From positions 186,001 to 250,000 of the forward strand of contig JAWPHD010000287.1 in assembly GCA_037043455.1 (NCBI GenBank): a stretch of DNA of 64,000 bases, written 5' to 3'. Position numbers and translations under genes: made by a program. The notes under the pieces were generated by a model. That model worked only from the letters and a program-made list of their open reading frames with translations, had not been told where the DNA came from and ran no database searches. Positions 59,130 through 64,000 of the stretch are shown here, piece by piece (position 1 is the stretch's first letter; every line of letters starts with the position of its first letter). This stretch comes from Cyrtodaria siliqua (taxonomy: Eukaryota; Mollusca; Bivalvia; Adapedonta; Hiatellidae).

Positions 59130-60535
59130 ATGTCATAGAGAACATGCTGACCCTAACTCCCTTTCTACTATTTTTAACATCAAAGATACCAGTATTAAGT
59201 TCTATACGGCTAACCCCTCCCTACTTTCCCGTAGACCTAGGTTTTCATTTCGTAATATAAAATCGGGAATCCAGGATAAGTTTGTTTTAGTTTTGCTGAT
59301 AAAGCAGCTAATAATATAAGTATTGTTTGACGCCTCCATTACGACAATGTTTTATCTCAGGATCTCAGGAGTACTAGTTCGTATACTCCAGTGAAATCTA
59401 CTGAATATTATGTTGTTTCAACGCATATCACTCAGTGAAAGATTTTTAACGCTGGAATAGACGAAAAGCAAAACAGACTTCCAACGATGTACTGCATTCC
59501 CAAATAATAACACAAACAACCATATAAAGTATTATTTCCAATTCTAGTTCTTGCACCACTACAAATATCTCCAAACTTTTAACATCTTGTCTTACTGTCG
59601 TTAAGATCACGTTAAACAAAACTGCGCTAAAGCTTCTGAAAACTCTGGCATTACTTTATGTTGGTCTATCAAAAATGCAGGCGACATTCTTGATAAAATT
59701 TGCTATAAAGGTCAAGCTTCATCTCTAAGTACTTATGATGTTTCTAATTTAAATACAACTTTACCACACAACCTTATCAAAGACAAGCTTATTGTTCTCA
59801 TTCAAAAACAAAAACAATTGCTAGGGAAAACACTACATTTTTGGCCTGTAATAATATTAAAGCGCTTTCTACTTACTGCAGTTTGGACAATTACACTATG
59901 TGGACTTCCAATGGAGTTTGTGAATCACTCATTTTTCTATTAGATAATATTTTCGTCAGGTATGGAACTACCGCTTATAGACAAATTGACAACCCTATCT
60001 TTTCTACTCCGGTTAATAATATCTATCCTAAAGCACTTCAATTTAAGAAAGATAATATTTCTGATATTAACTCTTGTTTTCTCGATTTAAATCTCTCTCT
60101 TGAAAATCGTGAAATAATTAGCAAAATCTAATTAACAAGAGAGATGATTTTAATTTTGATATTGTTAATTATCCCCATTTAGATGGGGATGTTCCCCGAG
60201 CAAATTCTTAAGGGGTCTATGTGTCTCAGCTTATAAGTTTTTCTAGAGCTTGTACTCGAGTTGAGGACTTTAATATCCGTTATCTTTGTATAACTAAAAA
60301 GCTACTCCATCAGGGCTACCGTTACCATAAACTTCGTAAAACTTTTGCAGATGTTTATTATCGTAACCCTGATCTTCTTTCGAAATACAAAAAGTAATTT
60401 AAGAACTCTTCTGCGACAAGGACTGTCACAACGTGACTTCTATGGTGATGTGATTTAAAAACTTCGTAAGATCCTTGTTCATGATCAGTTTCATACTATC
60501 TTTGTTAAACTTGTTAAAAGGTTTATAGTTTACAT
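59130..60535 (+). pseudogene. Broken PLE subfamily A reverse transcriptase
   Basis: Collinear with the RT at 28034-29690 but with frameshifts and stops. It extends slightly further N-terminal (readable from about 59130: HREHADPNSLSTIFN then FYTANPSLL). A TGA occurs in the same codon as in the intron 4a copy (IV-stop-RLHY). A deletion joins YRQI directly to DNPIF, removing motif B and the YLDD catalytic site. The 3' UTR is missing and the copy stops near 60535. Non-functional. Confidence 0.7.
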
Positions 60536-60653
60536 GTGAACCAGAAAACCTAAATAAACAGTACGCATAAAATGTTTTTGCATAAAAACGTTCCACAACA
60601 TGTCCTTACTTAGAATCCAACTGATGCCACCCTGGCATCCTTGAGCATTTTGA

Positions 60654-61105
60654 GATATTCAAGATGGCCGACAAAATGGCCGCCAAAAAGGGAAAATCGA
60701 CGCATCTCATGAAATACATCATATTAGAACAATATTATGCGGGTATTTATTGTTAGAGATAATATATTAAACATTAAACTTAATATTTAAGGATGAAAAT
60801 CACTTGAAAAATCCAAGATGGCCGACAAAATGGCCGACAAAAAGGTATATTCGACATATCTCATGAACTACATCATATTATAACAATATTATGCGGGTAT
60901 TTATTGTTAGATAATCTGTTAAACATTAAACTTATTATTTAAAGATGAAAATCACATGAAAAATTCTAGATGGCCGACAAAATGGCCGCCTAAAATGCAA
61001 AATTGATATATCTCATGACTACATGAGATTAGAATAGGATTCTGAAAATACTTATTGTGTTTACTGTTTGAGATAACTTGCTCAACCATTAAAAGGATAA
61101 TTTGA
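60654..61105. repeat. Tandem repeat, about 153-bp period, three units
   Basis: Units begin near 60654, 60808 and 60960. Each opens with AAGATGGCCGACAAAATGGC or a close variant, then CATATCTCATGAACTACATC, ATTATGCGGGTATTTATTG and TTAAACATTAAACTTA. The double ATGGCCG words resemble YY1 sites (AAGATGGCGGC type). Confidence 0.75.
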
Positions 61106-61362
61106 AGAAGAAAACACATGTTAACTGTTAATCTACTTCTTTAATTACAATACAATCTGATTTATACTTTCATAATAATGCATTGTATTACATGTACTGC
61201 AAAACATGTTTTAAACTGAACGTAAACAATGAAATTATATTACAACAATGTTCCATGTTGATAATACTGCATACTTTGTTCCATGTAAATTATGCTACTG
61301 TTTTAATATTGCAGAATACTGAAATATATATGCAAAGTATTTTCATTATTTTGTATTTAAGC
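61106..61362. other. AT-rich spacer
   Basis: Lies just after the stop of the minus-strand XPG-like pseudogene and may be its 3' UTR. Nothing else seen. Confidence 0.35.
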
Positions 61363-64000
61363 TTAATAGTTACTGTCAAATTCTGGTTCACTTTCACCCC
61401 TATGATCACCAGCATCTTTAGTGAACCTGTTCTCACAGTTGCACGTTTGGTGACAGTTGCAGAATATGGTGCATGCTAGATGTGCACCATAGCAACCACA
61501 TCTTGCCGTTCCAGATGGTTGGTGAGATGAACAACCACATGAGATCAGTTTTAGCACACATGCTGGAGCGAGCGGTTTGTCATCGGAGATTGTGATAGGT
61601 GAGAGCATTTTGGACTTTACGTCTTTGCTCCAACCAAAGTCAGTGACATCCAGGTTTGGAGGATCATGTTCTAATGCATTTTTCCAAATACAGGTTTGAA
61701 GATGAGCCCTTTTAACATTTTCTAGGAATGACTCGGTTGTTGGAGGCAATGACTGGAGTTTTGGCATCTTCCTGATGTTCTTTTTCTCCATTTTTGACAA
61801 CCAGACCTCATACCTTACACTAAACATGCTATTGTTTGGTTTTCCGTAACATGCGGCTATGAATGATGTTGCTTCAACATTAACATCATCCATATCTGCA
61901 TCGATCTTTCCAAAAAAGTCAAGGCGCAATCCCTTCTCAAACTGCTTGACCACTTTTACTTTTCCAATCCCACTTAGTCTGGCGACTGTGTCGCAGCCTG
62001 ACAGTGCATGCGCTCCAACAAACCAGAGTTCTGTCTGCACTTGTGCTTCCAATCAACACTGTAAACGATAGGTCCTTTAGCAAATAAACATGCATAAGAA
62101 ACACAAATACATCAGTGTCGTCACAAATGACCTTTATGAACTTGGCGCCCTCGGTGTTAGCATTAACGACTTGTTGGGAGATTATTACATTGGCTTCCTC
62201 GTGGCTGGTTCGCAAATCCACTCGGTCAACCACTACGCTGTGATGTATCTCAACGGGGATCTCTGATGAGCCTGTGATCATCAACTTGTTCTTCACTCCT
62301 TGTATGGCTCTACATTTGAGATCTTCACAGATGATGTTGATTAACTGGATCTTATTTTCCACGTTGGTGAGTATAATTTGCTGAGCTGGGAGTGGTGTAG
62401 TGGTGGTCAATTTATGAGTAATTGACTTGTGACTACTGGCACGCCCGATTCTTGTAATGCTCTTGATGCTGTATGGATGGTATCGATGAAATATCAGGTA
62501 TACAGGTATACATCGCTGGAATTCATGTGTAATGATACATATCGCCAGAAGCTATTGACGAAATCTTGGACTGTACCATTTGACGGCCAATGGATACACC
62601 AAAGAACTTCGCAACCATCAATCACAATGGTGTCTGGCTTCAATGATATTCTAGCTGACAGGGTGACTTGTAGCTTCCTCTTCAATGTTGATTTGGAAGA
62701 GGCTATCCTCTTGTTACCATTGCCATCGAACATTGAAGTAGACACTGGTGCAAGTTCATGGTTGAGTATATCACATGTTCACCTGCAAGAAACCTGGCCT
62801 GAACATCTCCAGGAAGACTTTCCAATGACCGCAACTAATACAAGCCATATCTTGCATAATTTATATGACCAGCAGCGAAGAAATATGGCATCATAGCGGC
62901 AACAGCGGAGAGGTGCAGGCCCCATTCCGCCTCTCGTTCAGCTCGGACAAAGAGCATCATGATGAATACCGGTTTTATCAGGCAGTCAAGCCAAAGTCGA
63001 GTCGTTCTGCTGTGCTTGGCCTTATCTTCTAAGCATTTTATCAGCTCATCGTAGTTGTTTGCATCCGGAGCTGCATTTCTCAGCACTTCTTCAGCTACCA
63101 ATCTGAGAGCCCTTACGTTTTGTGGGAAGTTCTTCCCCGTCAACATTTGCGCCACACCACCAAATGCTGCCTTCAATATATCTTCAAGGCCACTGTTTGC
63201 CATCAGGACTCCCAAACAACCAGCAAAACTCATCAAAGTATGCATTCCTCCAAGTCTCGGGTAAAAGTTTGGGAAAACCTGAAGCTGTACCCACATGACA
63301 TTAACCATTACGCGATAAAGCTGTTGGTCGGCGGTAAATACAGTGAATCCTTGTCCACATTTCAGTGTTAGTCGCTGAGCTTCGCACATGGCCGTCATCA
63401 TGGTGTCGGGATCGGAAGGCACCATATCAATCAGAGGTGTGTACATTACTGATGACCCTGGTTTCAAAGCTTGACCTTGCGTCCTTACAATCGCTGTATT
63501 GTATCCTCAAAATTCTGGCGTGTTGTTGACTGTTGTTATGTCTCTCATAAATTGAAGATCTAAATATCTCGCTCTTGTATTCAATATTACCCGTTTTGCT
63601 AGCATTCGTAATGGCAAGACACAGCGTTGTGGGTAGTGAGCTGGCATATCAGGTTTCTTTGGTTCTTGGTAGTGTTGGACTTGTACATAGGACGCGATTG
63701 GAGTTTTCATAGCATCCCTGGATATCGTATATATTGTCCCATGACATTCTGGTGTGTTGTACAATGTCTTCTTGTTCTGCGTTAGTAGCAACGCCAGAGC
63801 ATGGGTTGATTTCAGACCGTTTTGAGATGAGACATTTGCATCAAAATTGTCTGCAACGGCCTGGATCAAACCATCATTCCCATCAGTTATAGGCCGTAGA
63901 GCGGTATTATCTGCCTCATTTACAGTAGATACGGCAGCAGACGTCTTGAACCGAAGCATTTCATCATAGGAGCAGGTGACACCAAAGTCATATAAGTTGT
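61363..64000 (-). pseudogene. Large XPG/FEN-like nuclease-family gene, broken, truncated by window end
   Basis: On the minus strand a single protein can be followed through several frames. 63959-63507 has VADNFDANVSSQNGLKSTHAL. A TGA (63509-63507) interrupts, and the same frame continues 63467-62835 with YPRLGGMHTLMSFAGCLGVLM, KNFPQNVRALRLVAEEVL and YFFAAGHINYARYGLY, where a TAG replaces a probable Tyr codon. 62745-62494 has VIDGCEVLWCIHWPSNGTV, like an XPG N-terminal nuclease segment. 62410-61937 has ICDDTDVFVFLMH (XPG-I-like acidic site). After a frameshift, 62052-61363 has GAHALSGCDTVARLSGIGK, resembling the GCD and helix-hairpin-helix segment of FEN/XPG nucleases, and a cysteine-rich C-terminus. 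I know this as a large unnamed multi-copy family in invertebrates. Its function is not established; mobile origin is inference. The N-terminus lies outside the window. Confidence 0.6.

Overview
This is eukaryotic DNA, very probably from a mollusc and most likely a bivalve. It is AT-rich, with long gene-poor stretches, spliced exons with GT-AG borders, tRNA-derived SINEs, foldback elements, LTR retrotransposon remains, many broken copies of Penelope-like (PLE-type) retroelements, and one dispersed repeat (26990-27300) of a kind I associate with bivalve genomes. There is no operon-like structure. Most long open frames belong to transposons or are antisense shadows. The species cannot be named from the sequence alone.

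The one host gene I can build is on the + strand: a small secreted or surface protein with two cadherin-like repeats. Its exons are 14483-14537 (signal peptide), 23607-23871, 25560-25693, 26296-26367 and 30067-30350. All introns are GT-AG with matching phases, giving 269 residues. About 8 kb further on lies a second, divergent version of the last two exons (38046-38123 and 38669-38916) with identical phases, its own stop and its own AATAAA. It could replace the first pair to give a 259-residue isoform. Both versions end in the same short hydrophobic tail, which resembles a GPI-anchor signal.

Layout: 1-2290 holds a decayed Ty3/gypsy-type element (LTR, leader, RNase H and integrase zinc-finger remnants) interrupted by a 35-bp minisatellite that recurs near 3.5 kb and 4.0-4.5 kb. 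5539-6561 and 46657-48201 are two solo LTRs of one family in opposite orientation, each with a perfect 5-bp target duplication. 4.7-5.4 kb and 7.6-13.7 kb are packed with PLE fragments. 14.4-39 kb is the cadherin-like locus, its introns full of SINEs, tandem repeats and PLE copies; the best PLE copy (27548-29690, minus) lies antisense in intron 4. 39-48 kb has more PLE tails, a hairpin-bearing dispersed repeat, a rearranged LTR element and a foldback transposon. 48.9-50.6 kb is a decayed element with a tyrosine-recombinase-like segment. 51-60.5 kb is again mostly PLE debris of two subfamilies (called A and B here). 60.6-61.1 kb is a 153-bp tandem repeat with 'AAGATGGCCG' motifs. 61363 to the window end is a broken, minus-strand member of a large unnamed invertebrate family with an XPG/FEN-like nuclease core.

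The observations I rate highest are the duplicated, phase-matched terminal exon cassettes; a conserved, covarying hairpin in the 3' untranslated region of both PLE subfamilies; and an in-frame UGA at the same conserved reverse-transcriptase position in two separate PLE copies.
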